Source: Lachnospiraceae bacterium (GTDB lineage: Bacteria; Bacillota; Clostridia; Lachnospirales; Lachnospiraceae). From it: DNA of 64,000 nt. Shown piece after piece: positions 39,028 to 47,460 of the stretch (the stretch's first letter is position 1; each line of letters opens with the position of its first letter). The translations under genes and the position numbers were made by a program. The stretch lies in assembly GCA_910575155.1 (NCBI GenBank), contig CAJTDX010000001.1, positions 153,350-217,349 of the forward strand, read 5' to 3'. The notes below the pieces were generated by a model. That model worked only from the letters and a program-made list of their open reading frames with translations, did not search any database and was not told the DNA's origin.

Positions 39028-40302
39028 TTAAACATGAAACAGTTTTTTTACCGGTACATGAAGCTTCAATAACATCTTTTTAACCTCTTTATAAATTCGG
39101 GGATTTACAATCGCTATCCCTATATAGTCAGATTCATATTGAGGAATATCCTCCGGTGGAATCGATTGGTATTCGCGGTTGATCTGAGACCAGTTTTTGT
39201 CTGAAACAGCTACTACTTTGATTTCAGGATAAGAATATTTTATTTTTTCTAATATTCTGATTCCATGTTGCCCTGCGCCATATAAGATCAATCTGCCGCC
39301 TTTTTTATTTATTTCACACAGTTTGTTGATCCCCTCTACATATACGCTATAAAAATTAGAGTGTCTTCTGGCAATTTTTCTTGGCATAATACTCCACAAA
39401 TAAAACCATGACAACGGTACATCCGTCATCTGTTTCAGATATTTTCCATATTTCTTCATACTTTCCAGTATCAGATTTCCGTCAGCTCTCAAATCTATCG
39501 CGCTTTGCCAGTCAAAATGTCCAGTATTTTTACAGAAAGATTTTTTAGTGATGCTTTTTACGTCGTTATATTCCTCCGGTAAATTATCGACACCAATATT
39601 AATTGCCTCCGCATAACCTCTCAGCATTTCTTTGTTTTGAGCTGAAGATGCGAGTGTTCTGCAAGGCGATGGTTCAAATGCAGCATGATTTATGTATGCA
39701 ATTCTGAACGTTTCGCTGGGCAAAACTGCAAAAATTGGAAAAACAATGGCCATCGTACAGTTCATTTCTAAATATTTTTTCATCCATTGTTCCATTTGTT
39801 TAATTACACGCCCGGATAAAATAAAAGCGCAAAAATGTGTCATACTCCAAAAAAAATCTTTAAAAAAATCTTTGTAATTTATATCCTGTTCACTGCTTCT
39901 TCCGAGTTTATTAATATAAACATGTATCACATCAAATCCATCTGTTAGCAGTTGTAACAATTCATCTTGATATTCTTCTAATTTCAGCACAGCCTGGTCT
40001 CCACACAACCAAACATAATCATAATCATCAGCGCATTGAACCAGAGCATTTGCTGTCTTAGCTGTTCCATATAAATCGTCCGGAAGATCTTCATAAGACA
40101 CATATTTTAAACAATGATAGCCTTGCTTTATATATTTCTCAGCGACATCCCGGGTCAGAGTGTTTTTACTGCTGTCATACAAGACCACATCAAAGTGAAG
40201 CTCTCTGAAAAGATTTAATTTATTTTCTAAATAATAATCAACAGCATTACTTCTGTTGTATGTGGGTATCAAAATACATAAGTTATTTTTTTCTTCGCTC
40301 AT
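39028..40302 (-). CDS. GT2-like glycosyltransferase with Rossmann-like C-terminal domain
   Basis: The 424-aa protein has a divergent family-2 N-terminal domain. It opens LCILIPTYNRSNAVDYYLEN, and WLCGDQAV replaces the usual DxD, so catalysis is uncertain. Residues 336-424 are a Rossmann-like domain (GRLILYGAGQHGIRILEKI, then YIGIAIVNPR). AGAGGG lies upstream of the ATG. The gene sits between licD and the sugar dehydrogenase. Confidence 0.75.
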   Translation of the reverse strand: MSEEKNNLCILIPTYNRSNAVDYYLENKLNLFRELHFDVVLYDSSKNTLTRDVAEKYIKQGYHCLKYVSYEDLPDDLYGTAKTANALVQCADDYDYVWLCGDQAVLKLEEYQDELLQLLTDGFDVIHVYINKLGRSSEQDINYKDFFKDFFWSMTHFCAFILSGRVIKQMEQWMKKYLEMNCTMAIVFPIFAVLPSETFRIAYINHAAFEPSPCRTLASSAQNKEMLRGYAEAINIGVDNLPEEYNDVKSITKKSFCKNTGHFDWQSAIDLRADGNLILESMKKYGKYLKQMTDVPLSWFYLWSIMPRKIARRHSNFYSVYVEGINKLCEINKKGGRLILYGAGQHGIRILEKIKYSYPEIKVVAVSDKNWSQINREYQSIPPEDIPQYESDYIGIAIVNPRIYKEVKKMLLKLHVPVKKLFHV

Positions 40303-40316
40303 ATGTATTGCCCTCT

Positions 40317-41159
40317 CTATCTGATGGTTCCAAAATCAATTTCAGTGGATGTGTGTCTGGGAATCCTCTGTTCCTCCGGCGGAAGCTGCATATAATTCCT
40401 GTCAAATAAATAGCTCAGATATCCATTATAATCTTTGGGAGCCAGAAAAAAATGACCTTCAAATTCCAGTTCGCAGGATTCATCCAGCCAGGCTCTTAAG
40501 TAACCCTTTGCCTCCTGTTTATATCCCCAGGCCGGCGTGCGGACATAATAAGTTTTTTTATGATTATACTGATATGCCAGACTCTTAAATTCCCTTCTGG
40601 CAATGCTATATGGAAACAGGTTTAACATACGATATCCCAGTTTTTTTAACGGGTTTGGTTCATGTGCCGCCCCTACCGGCGAATATGCTATCTTCCTTGC
40701 CAGAAAACAACGGACGTTATATATAACTTTGGCAACACCTGACCGCGGCATGTTGTCGCAGGGAAAAATATCAATGAAAATACCCCTTTGCATGGTAAGC
40801 ATTTCCTGGTTCTGCCTGGAAAAGTACGTGCCTTTCCTTAAGATTCTGGCGTAGCCCCAGCGGTAACCTGGATCCGTTTCACTGGTCTGCAGGAAATATT
40901 TGTTTTTATCAAGCTCCGTTTCACAGGCTTTGCAGAATTTATCATAGTCATCCCGCAGCATCCTTGTATCAATGTCGTCATCCCAGGGGATGAAGCCTTT
41001 ATGGCGCACAGCGCCCAGGAGGGTGCCTCCGTCCAGCTGATACCGGATGCCCTGTTTCCGGCAGATGCGGTCCAGTTCAATGAGCATGTCCAGCTCGATC
41101 AGCTGCATCCTCCTGATGTTTTCCGGGGTATACGTAAAGGTACTCATAATCTCTCCCAT
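40317..41159 (-). CDS. licD: LicD family phosphotransferase
   Basis: The protein is about 280 aa with the LicD signature: [17 protein letters not shown], then [28 protein letters not shown], in which the Asp cluster binds metal. LicD proteins transfer phosphocholine or related phosphoalcohols from CDP donors to glycans. The start could be 41159 or 41147; both ATGs have purine-rich sites. The 5' half is visibly more GC-rich than the 3' half. The fused cytidylyltransferase at 35552-37510 could supply the donor, making the product a phosphoethanolamine-like group. Confidence 0.9.
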   Translation of the reverse strand: MGEIMSTFTYTPENIRRMQLIELDMLIELDRICRKQGIRYQLDGGTLLGAVRHKGFIPWDDDIDTRMLRDDYDKFCKACETELDKNKYFLQTSETDPGYRWGYARILRKGTYFSRQNQEMLTMQRGIFIDIFPCDNMPRSGVAKVIYNVRCFLARKIAYSPVGAAHEPNPLKKLGYRMLNLFPYSIARREFKSLAYQYNHKKTYYVRTPAWGYKQEAKGYLRAWLDESCELEFEGHFFLAPKDYNGYLSYLFDRNYMQLPPEEQRIPRHTSTEIDFGTIR

Positions 41160-41168
41160 CCATCTTCC

Positions 41169-42272
41169 TTATTTTTCCCAGTCTGGTGAGAACGTCTCTC
41201 CCACCTGGATAAAGGACTCTTTGCGGTTCCAGTTACAGTGAGAAGACTGGTAACATCTCTTACAGGGCGTATCCATGTGCTCCTGGTCATTTACGGTTTT
41301 CCGGTAGTTCTGGTATTCCGGCGCGTTCCACATCTCCATAAACGGCTTGTCCATTTCATATGGGAAAAACTGTTTGGGAGTTGACATACATGGGCGTACA
41401 TATCCATCGGAACCCAGGAAAAAATCCCTCCAGGACACAAAACAGTCTTTATGATACTGTTTGCCGGCCACGTCCTCTCCCACATAATGGGGAAGCTTTA
41501 ATACTATGCCCAGTTCCTCCCCGACGCGGACAGCCTCTTCAAATACGTTATGTACCAGTTCCTCCTGTCCCCAGAGGGATTCCTGCATCAGGTCGTCCCC
41601 GAATACCGTCAGGTAAACTACCTTGACCTCTTCGATACCGATTTCTGCCGCCAGACGCACCAGATCGGGAAGTTCTTTGATATTGGAGCGCATCGCGCAG
41701 AACACAAAATTAATCCAAGGATATGCCAGCCCACGTTCTTTTTTTATCTGTACGATTTCTTTCAGGTCTCTGGTAATCTGGCGGATGTCAGAACCCCTGC
41801 GGATACGGCTGTTTGTTTCGTCTGTTGCTCCGTCGAGGCTGACTGCAAATACGTCGACGTTATAGTCAAAGATGGCATCCTTTATCTTTTGAAGATTCAT
41901 GCCGTTGGAACAAAAATATTTTCTGGCGCTGTGCTGGTTAATAATCTTAAGCATTTCTATAAAACAGGGGTGGATCGTAGGCTCGCCCCATCCCATCAGG
42001 GTGACCTCTTCAACGGTATCCATCAGAGGCTCAAAGCTGCGAAAAACGTCCATGTCAAACATGGTAGGCTTAAAATCGGCTGCATTCCGGCCGCACATAA
42101 TACAGTTCAGGTTACATGCATTCGTCAGCTCAAATACGAGCCTTCTGGGATAGGATGTAAGAATGGTTTTCCCGGCTTCCAGTTCCCGGATATTTAAGTC
42201 TGTATTTCTCTGCTGCTGTGAAGTCAGCTCTTTTCCGCTAAATAAAGTTTTGGTTTTTGCTCGTAATATCAT
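41169..42272 (-). CDS. Radical SAM/SPASM protein
   Basis: The 367-aa protein has the radical SAM cluster motif CNLNCIMC (C53, C57, C60), the GWGEPT motif and the C-terminal SPASM-like cysteines in VRPCMST and TPCKRCYQSSHC. Such enzymes do radical chemistry on peptides or small molecules; several in surface-glycan loci act on sugars or lipids, but the substrate here is unknown. A promoter-like site lies directly upstream. Base composition is richer in GC than most of the region around it, suggesting separate acquisition together with the 5' part of licD. Confidence 0.85.
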   Translation of the reverse strand: MILRAKTKTLFSGKELTSQQQRNTDLNIRELEAGKTILTSYPRRLVFELTNACNLNCIMCGRNAADFKPTMFDMDVFRSFEPLMDTVEEVTLMGWGEPTIHPCFIEMLKIINQHSARKYFCSNGMNLQKIKDAIFDYNVDVFAVSLDGATDETNSRIRRGSDIRQITRDLKEIVQIKKERGLAYPWINFVFCAMRSNIKELPDLVRLAAEIGIEEVKVVYLTVFGDDLMQESLWGQEELVHNVFEEAVRVGEELGIVLKLPHYVGEDVAGKQYHKDCFVSWRDFFLGSDGYVRPCMSTPKQFFPYEMDKPFMEMWNAPEYQNYRKTVNDQEHMDTPCKRCYQSSHCNWNRKESFIQVGETFSPDWEK

Positions 42273-42295
42273 AATCCTGATCTCCTACTCTTTTC

Positions 42296-42324
42296 ATAAT
42301 ACATTCCTGTATTTTGTCTGTCAG
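42296..42324 (-). promoter_or_regulatory. Candidate internal promoter before radical SAM gene
   Basis: On the minus strand CTGACA (42319-42324) and TATTAT (42296-42301) are 17 nt apart, within the 59-bp gap before the radical SAM gene. It could give the downstream half of the run an extra start. Confidence 0.45.
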
Positions 42325-42331
42325 AACGCAT

Positions 42332-43588
42332 TCAAATATATTGCTCTGTTTTTGCATTTAATATTTCATCTACCATAGAATTTTTCAGCCCCTGCTGTGC
42401 CAGAATGGTATGGCACCCTGCTGCTTTTCCAGCCTGCATGTCCCATTCATGGTCTCCTATCATATAGGATTTCTGCAAATCTATATTGTATTTTTCAGCG
42501 GCCTGGAGAATCAGACCGGGTTTTGGTTTTCTACAGGTACATTGGATTTTCAGATGTTTCACTTCACCTTCAAAACCGGAATCCGGATGATGGGGACATA
42601 TAAAAATATCATCCACATATGCCCCCTGATCTCCTAAAAGCCGTTCCATTCGTCTGTGGATCGCCGCCATTTGTCCGGAACTACAGGTTCCGCGGGCTAT
42701 CACCGGCTGGTTTGTGACAATTATAGTTAAGTATTCCGATTCATTTAAACGCCTTATAGATGAGGCTGCTTCCGGCAATAGTTCTATTTGCTCTGGATCA
42801 TCAATATATTGTCTGTATACATTGACTGTCCCGTCCCGGTCTAAGAATACAGCCCGTTGTTTATGGATAAGATTTTTTGCATAAATTTTTCCTCTGGCGT
42901 AATCCTTACATACCAAAGCATATCTTTCAGGTGTTCCCATATCTTTTACATACTCTGGCGAATCATAGGCATAAACTGACGCCTGCTGGATAAAGTTCTG
43001 TATAATTTCACGGTCCAAATCCATTCGCACAGGTTTCTCTGGCAGAAAATCTATCGTCTTTGGAGAAAGAAGATGTATGCCTGCATTTACACAGTTCTTA
43101 TAATCAAAACGTTTTTCTTCCTTTCTTATGGTACGTATAACCCGCCCGTTCTCATCTTTTTCTACTAAAGTGCTGTCAAAGGGATGGTTGTTAGGATGTG
43201 TAAATAAAGTGATTTCTGCATTTTTTGACTTATGCCATGCGTAAAATCTATGAATATCTATGTCAAAAATGATATCTCCATTGAGAAGAAGAAGCTCCTC
43301 CCTGCATCCCCGGAAATAACTTAAAGCACCTGCTGTTCCCAGCGGTTCCTTTTCAACTATGTAATGTATGTCCATACCATATGATGTTCCGTCCTGGAAA
43401 TGTTCTTGTATGATTTCTCCCAGATGGCCTACAATAATAGTCACTTCACCAATACCCTGACGTTTTAAAGCATTCAATTGATGTTCTAAGACGGGAGTGT
43501 TATGAATGCAAATCATAGATTTGGGAATATCATTCGCAACAGAAGCAATGCGCGTCCCCTTTCCGCCTGCCATTATAACCGCTTTCAT
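42332..43588 (-). CDS. HddC-GmhB fusion: heptose-1-phosphate nucleotidyltransferase and heptose bisphosphatase
   Basis: The 418-aa protein combines two steps of GDP-D-glycero-D-manno-heptose synthesis. Residues 1-230 are an HddC-like nucleotidyltransferase (KAVIMAGGKGTRI, LLLNGDIIFDID). Residues 243-405 are a GmhB-like HAD phosphatase with the nucleophile motif FLDRDGT (D250, D252), VTNQPVIARG and a zinc loop with C331, H333, C350 and C352. The fusion joins removal of the 7-phosphate to nucleotide loading. The guanylyl specificity is inferred from the hddA-type kinase nearby. Confidence 0.9.
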   Translation of the reverse strand: MKAVIMAGGKGTRIASVANDIPKSMICIHNTPVLEHQLNALKRQGIGEVTIIVGHLGEIIQEHFQDGTSYGMDIHYIVEKEPLGTAGALSYFRGCREELLLLNGDIIFDIDIHRFYAWHKSKNAEITLFTHPNNHPFDSTLVEKDENGRVIRTIRKEEKRFDYKNCVNAGIHLLSPKTIDFLPEKPVRMDLDREIIQNFIQQASVYAYDSPEYVKDMGTPERYALVCKDYARGKIYAKNLIHKQRAVFLDRDGTVNVYRQYIDDPEQIELLPEAASSIRRLNESEYLTIIVTNQPVIARGTCSSGQMAAIHRRMERLLGDQGAYVDDIFICPHHPDSGFEGEVKHLKIQCTCRKPKPGLILQAAEKYNIDLQKSYMIGDHEWDMQAGKAAGCHTILAQQGLKNSMVDEILNAKTEQYI

Positions 43589-43631
43589 AACTATTTTTCC
43601 TTCCTCTTCTTTATTTTATGAAAAGATGTTT

Positions 43632-44246
43632 TTATGCCCAAAATCTGCATTCCAGCTTTTCACATATTTTGTGATAAACTGGCAGATGGTACTCCTGTAT
43701 TCTTGCCGTTTCTTTTGATGGCACATTCAACAAAATATCTGCGTACTTCTTTACAATGCCCCCGTCTATTCCCGTCAGACCAATAACCGTAAGCCCAAGG
43801 GCTTTTGCCATTATACATGCATTTACAATATTCCTTGAATTTCCAGAAGTGGATATGGCCAGTAAGGCGTCCCTTTCACTGCCCAGGGCATATAATTGCT
43901 GGGCAAATACAAAATCTGCATTTGCATCATTATTAAAAGCCGTCATAAATCCTACATGGCTGGCAAGGGAAATAGCTGGTAATGCTCCATAAATATTGTC
44001 AATATATTCTCTGCCGCATCCGACGTTTACCAGCTTCTCCTTTATAGTTTGGGGCAATTCCCTGTGGGTCTTAAATTCCTTCATGAGCTCTCCCACAATA
44101 TGTTCACAGTCTGCCGCGCTTCCTCCGTTGCCGCAGATTAACAGTTTGCCTCCACTGATGTAAACCTCATAAAGTTTATCTATCACTTTTTGTATTTTGG
44201 GCTGTAATTCTGTTAATTCAGGATAATTCTTTATTAATTGTTCCAT
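43632..44246 (-). CDS. gmhA: Sedoheptulose-7-phosphate isomerase
   Basis: A 204-aa SIS-domain isomerase that makes D-glycero-D-manno-heptose 7-phosphate. Visible motifs are LLICGNGGSAADCEHIVGEL, NDANADFVFAQQL and AISTSGNSRNIV; EYHLPVYHKICE near the C terminus matches the GmhA active-site region. It is 18 bp downstream of the GDP-sugar dehydratase and upstream of the hddC-gmhB fusion. It starts the GDP-heptose branch. Confidence 0.93.
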   Translation of the reverse strand: MEQLIKNYPELTELQPKIQKVIDKLYEVYISGGKLLICGNGGSAADCEHIVGELMKEFKTHRELPQTIKEKLVNVGCGREYIDNIYGALPAISLASHVGFMTAFNNDANADFVFAQQLYALGSERDALLAISTSGNSRNIVNACIMAKALGLTVIGLTGIDGGIVKKYADILLNVPSKETARIQEYHLPVYHKICEKLECRFWA

Positions 44247-44264
44247 TTTCGTGTAATCCTTACT

Positions 44265-45284
44265 TTATCTGGTTAAATAGACTCCTTGACGCTGGATACG
44301 CTGCCTCCAATAATTTAATAAATCTTCCATAGTCTGTTCAAAAGTGATTTCTGGTTTCCATCCTGTATGTACTTGGAATTTACGTGTATCCGGCACCTGT
44401 AAATCCGCGTCAATGGGTCTGAAACGTTCCGGGTCTTCAACAACTTTTATTTTATTTTTCATGGAAGATAAAGATAATAATGTATGTAATGTATCTCCCA
44501 CTTTACAGGTATAAGTTCCCCCAATATTGTAATATTCTCCTGGTATGGGATTAACTGTTACCAGCATATAATATGCCCTGACGGCATCGCGGACATCCGC
44601 ATAAGTCCTCAATGAATCCAGGTTGCCGACTTTTACCTCTGGTTCTATCAGCCCCTGCTCTATCATGGCAATTTGTTTTGCAAATGTGGACTCGTGAAAC
44701 ACATCGCCTCTTCTGGGTCCTGTGTGCGTAAACATTCTTGTTGTCATGATGTTCATCCCATAGGCTTGCGCATAGTACCTGCCAATTAAATCTGTGCCGA
44801 CTTTTGATATGGCATAGGGAGAAGCGGGATGAAACGGACATTCCTCATGTATGCCAGTATCCGGCTTTTTATCAAAAGGAATCTTTCCAAATACTTCTGA
44901 AGATGCACAGACATGTATCATCGGATTTTGCTTTAACAATCTGCACGTTTCCAACAATCTGCATGTACCCAAAATATTTGTATTTAAAGTCTCCAGCGGA
45001 GAATCAAAACTTGTCATCGGATAACTCTGTGCCGCCAGATGAAAAATATAATCTGGTTCTATATTGGCGATTATTTTCTGTAATGACGCTAAATCGTTTA
45101 AATCCCCATAATGCAAATATACCCTGTCTTTTTTATTGACGCGATCCAGCAAATGGCTGATATTATCCAGGGGACTCCTCCATCTGATTAAACCATGAAT
45201 TTCCCAATCGGTCTGTTCCAGCAGAAAATCTGCCATGTGGGATCCAACCATACCTGTAATTCCCGTAATAAATACTTTTGCCAT
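44265..45284 (-). CDS. GDP-mannose/GDP-heptose 4,6-dehydratase
   Basis: A 339-aa extended SDR enzyme. The NAD-binding site is TGITGMVGSHMADFLL; HLAAQSYPMTSFDSP and the catalytic YAISK are typical of the GDP-mannose 4,6-dehydratase group, as is TRMFTHTGPRRGDVFHES. It removes water to give a 4-keto-6-deoxy sugar. Because it is flanked by gmhA and the ColD-like gene, GDP-heptose is the more likely substrate than GDP-mannose. GGAGGG lies 3 nt before the ATG. Confidence 0.88.
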   Translation of the reverse strand: MAKVFITGITGMVGSHMADFLLEQTDWEIHGLIRWRSPLDNISHLLDRVNKKDRVYLHYGDLNDLASLQKIIANIEPDYIFHLAAQSYPMTSFDSPLETLNTNILGTCRLLETCRLLKQNPMIHVCASSEVFGKIPFDKKPDTGIHEECPFHPASPYAISKVGTDLIGRYYAQAYGMNIMTTRMFTHTGPRRGDVFHESTFAKQIAMIEQGLIEPEVKVGNLDSLRTYADVRDAVRAYYMLVTVNPIPGEYYNIGGTYTCKVGDTLHTLLSLSSMKNKIKVVEDPERFRPIDADLQVPDTRKFQVHTGWKPEITFEQTMEDLLNYWRQRIQRQGVYLTR

Positions 45285-45292
45285 AATCCCTC

Positions 45293-46459
45293 CTATATTG
45301 CATTCAAAAGTTCACAAAGTTTTACTATTTTTTCTTTTTCTAAATCTGGATAATTTCCAATATACAGACCAAAGAAATGTATTTTTTCAGCATTCACATA
45401 ATTTTGAGGACGTTCCTCTGGAAATCTTTTGCGGATATATGGCTGCCGAAGCTGGTTTCCGCCTCCGGCAGTCCCTCTCCGAAATTCTACCTGTTCCGTT
45501 GTAAGCATATGGATAATCCTCTCAAATATCTTTGTATTGTTTTCTCTTAATAAGACAATGAACGCGTAATTGCTCTGCCCATCCAGGTCAAATTCTGTAA
45601 CATATGTTTTTTTGTCAAGGAGACTGCAAAACAATTCAAAATTTTCCCTTCTTTTTCTGATGTTATCATCCAGACGTTTTAGTTGATTCAGTCCTATTAC
45701 CGCATTTAATTCCGTACTCCTCATATTGAATCCTGGCACCATGAAGATAAATTCCGGGTTTAAATCCGGATATTCTCTGTATATCTTCTGTTTATATCCC
45801 TCGTCTGAACTTTCCCGTAACATTCCATGGCTTCTATACATTCTCATTTGCTGATAAAAATCTTCATCGTTTGTACAGATCATTCCCCCTTCGATCGTAC
45901 TCATATGATGTGCATAATAAAAGGAGAAGTTGGAAATCTGGCCAATAGAGCCTGCCTTTTCATTTTTAAATTTTGTTCCATGTGATTCGCAGACATCTTC
46001 CACTAACAGAATATTTCTTTCTTTACAGGTCTGGATAATTTTATCAGTCAGAGCATTCAGCCCTAAAATATGTGAGATAAAAACTGCTTTTGTCTGCTCT
46101 GTTATTTTAGAGAGCAGTTCTTCTTCTGACATTGCAAAATTATGAAGGTTCACATCTGCAAATACTGGAATATGTCCTGCCATGATAACGCTTGAGATAT
46201 CGCTTGACCAGGTAATTGCAGGAATGATAATCTCTCCTCTTCCATAAAGCTCAGCAATTCCTGCCATTGTCATAAAATTGGCAGACGAACCAGAATTAAC
46301 AAATAAACTATGTCTGACTCCCAGCCATTCACTCCATTTTTGTTCAAACTGCCTGACTACTGGCCCGTTCGTAAACCGGTCGCTCTTACTTAAAAAGTCT
46401 ATCAGGCATTGAATATCTTCTTTTACGATATTGTTGCTCATAAGCGGAATATTTAGCAT
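45293..46459 (-). CDS. ColD-like PLP-dependent 3-dehydratase (GDP-sugar type)
   Basis: A 388-aa member of the DegT/DnrJ/StrS fold. The lysine that forms the Schiff base in aminotransferases is replaced by histidine (H185 in YYAHHMSTIEGG), the hallmark of GDP-4-keto-6-deoxymannose 3-dehydratase ColD. D155 would bind the PLP nitrogen, and NSGSSANFM contacts phosphate. It should remove the 3-hydroxyl from a 4-keto-6-deoxy GDP sugar. It overlaps the hddA stop by 7 bp and precedes the dehydratase gene. Without the Fe-S cysteines of RfbH it is the ColD rather than the E1 type. Confidence 0.88.
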   Translation of the reverse strand: MLNIPLMSNNIVKEDIQCLIDFLSKSDRFTNGPVVRQFEQKWSEWLGVRHSLFVNSGSSANFMTMAGIAELYGRGEIIIPAITWSSDISSVIMAGHIPVFADVNLHNFAMSEEELLSKITEQTKAVFISHILGLNALTDKIIQTCKERNILLVEDVCESHGTKFKNEKAGSIGQISNFSFYYAHHMSTIEGGMICTNDEDFYQQMRMYRSHGMLRESSDEGYKQKIYREYPDLNPEFIFMVPGFNMRSTELNAVIGLNQLKRLDDNIRKRRENFELFCSLLDKKTYVTEFDLDGQSNYAFIVLLRENNTKIFERIIHMLTTEQVEFRRGTAGGGNQLRQPYIRKRFPEERPQNYVNAEKIHFFGLYIGNYPDLEKEKIVKLCELLNAI

Positions 46460-47460
46460 TGCAATTCTTCTCCCTCATTCCTGTAATATAAAATTCTGGC
46501 TCCCTCATTTTCAAATTGAAATGGGATGTATCTTAATTTGTTCAGCGCCTTTTTTATTTCCTTCTGTCTATCCTCATCAGCATAGATTAGTAAAAAGCCT
46601 CCGCCTCCGGCCCCTAATAGTTTTCCGCCGCTTGCTCCATGCTCCATTGCAAGGCTGTACAGACTGTCTATACTATCCGTAGTGATTTTATGGCTCAGTC
46701 CTCTTTTCGTCATCCAGGATTCGTTTAATATCCTGCCGAATTCACTGACATTGCACGTTTCATCTGATAATACTTTAAAACCCTCCTGAGCCAGTTCCCT
46801 CATATAGATCAGATCGTTTGTATTAACTTTTGTACGTTTCACCTGTTCTTGTGCAATATCGGAGGAAAATCTTGAAAAACCGGTAAAAAAGAGCATACAT
46901 TTTGACTCAAACTCTTTTTTTCTGGCAGCCGACATAATAACAGGCTGCACATGGTAGCCGTTTTCATCAAAAATAATCCGGTTTAAACCACCATAAGCAC
47001 ATTCTATCTGATCCTGCCAGCCTCCATACTCGTTCAAAATTTTCCGTTCCAGAGTGATCGCTTTATCAGCAAGCTTCTTTTTGTCAATATACTTACCTTC
47101 CATGGCAAATAAACCTAAATATAAGCCCACTGCGAACGCTGAACTTGTCCCAAGCCCTGTTCTTGCCGGTAAGTCAGCATCATAAGTTATATGGATCTGA
47201 TCCATACCCATCGACTTAAGGCATTCCCGTACCAAAGGATGTTCAATATCTTTTATTTGCGACACGTTTTCTATTTTTGAATAGATTATTTTTGATGAGT
47301 ACTCAAAAAACGGGGGCAGCTTTCTGACATTTACATAGCAATACTTGTCAATCGTTGTTGCAATCGAAATACCCCCCCCCCGTACACTTTCAAAAAACTC
47401 TTTGTAGTCTGTTCCTCCTCCTAAAAAAGACATTCGCATTGGCGTTTGTGTGATTACCAT
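46453..47460 (-). CDS. hddA: D-glycero-D-manno-heptose 7-phosphate kinase (GHMP family)
   Basis: A 335-aa GHMP kinase with TPMRMSFLGGGTDY at the N terminus, the ATP loop LPARTGLGTSSAFAVGLYLG, and the C-terminal GASGGKLLGAGGGGFLL. These match HddA, which makes D-glycero-alpha-D-manno-heptose 1,7-bisphosphate. Codons for R27-G30 form an uninterrupted G10 tract, a likely site of slippage. AAGGAG is 9 nt upstream, and the ATG overlaps the stop of the SDR gene. Confidence 0.9.
   Translation of the reverse strand: MVITQTPMRMSFLGGGTDYKEFFESVRGGGISIATTIDKYCYVNVRKLPPFFEYSSKIIYSKIENVSQIKDIEHPLVRECLKSMGMDQIHITYDADLPARTGLGTSSAFAVGLYLGLFAMEGKYIDKKKLADKAITLERKILNEYGGWQDQIECAYGGLNRIIFDENGYHVQPVIMSAARKKEFESKCMLFFTGFSRFSSDIAQEQVKRTKVNTNDLIYMRELAQEGFKVLSDETCNVSEFGRILNESWMTKRGLSHKITTDSIDSLYSLAMEHGASGGKLLGAGGGGFLLIYADEDRQKEIKKALNKLRYIPFQFENEGARILYYRNEGEELQC
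47372..47381 (-). repeat. G10 homopolymer in hddA
   Basis: Ten consecutive C on the plus strand (ten G in the coding strand) lie within codons 27-30 of hddA. A change of one unit would shift the frame and truncate the kinase. I saw no other C/G homopolymer of this length in the window. Confidence 0.9.

Noticed and set aside
46453..47460. hddA as a frameshifted pseudogene because of the G10 tract
   Set aside because: The reading frame through the tract is intact and the kinase motifs on both sides are in the same frame, so the gene is on in this sequence.
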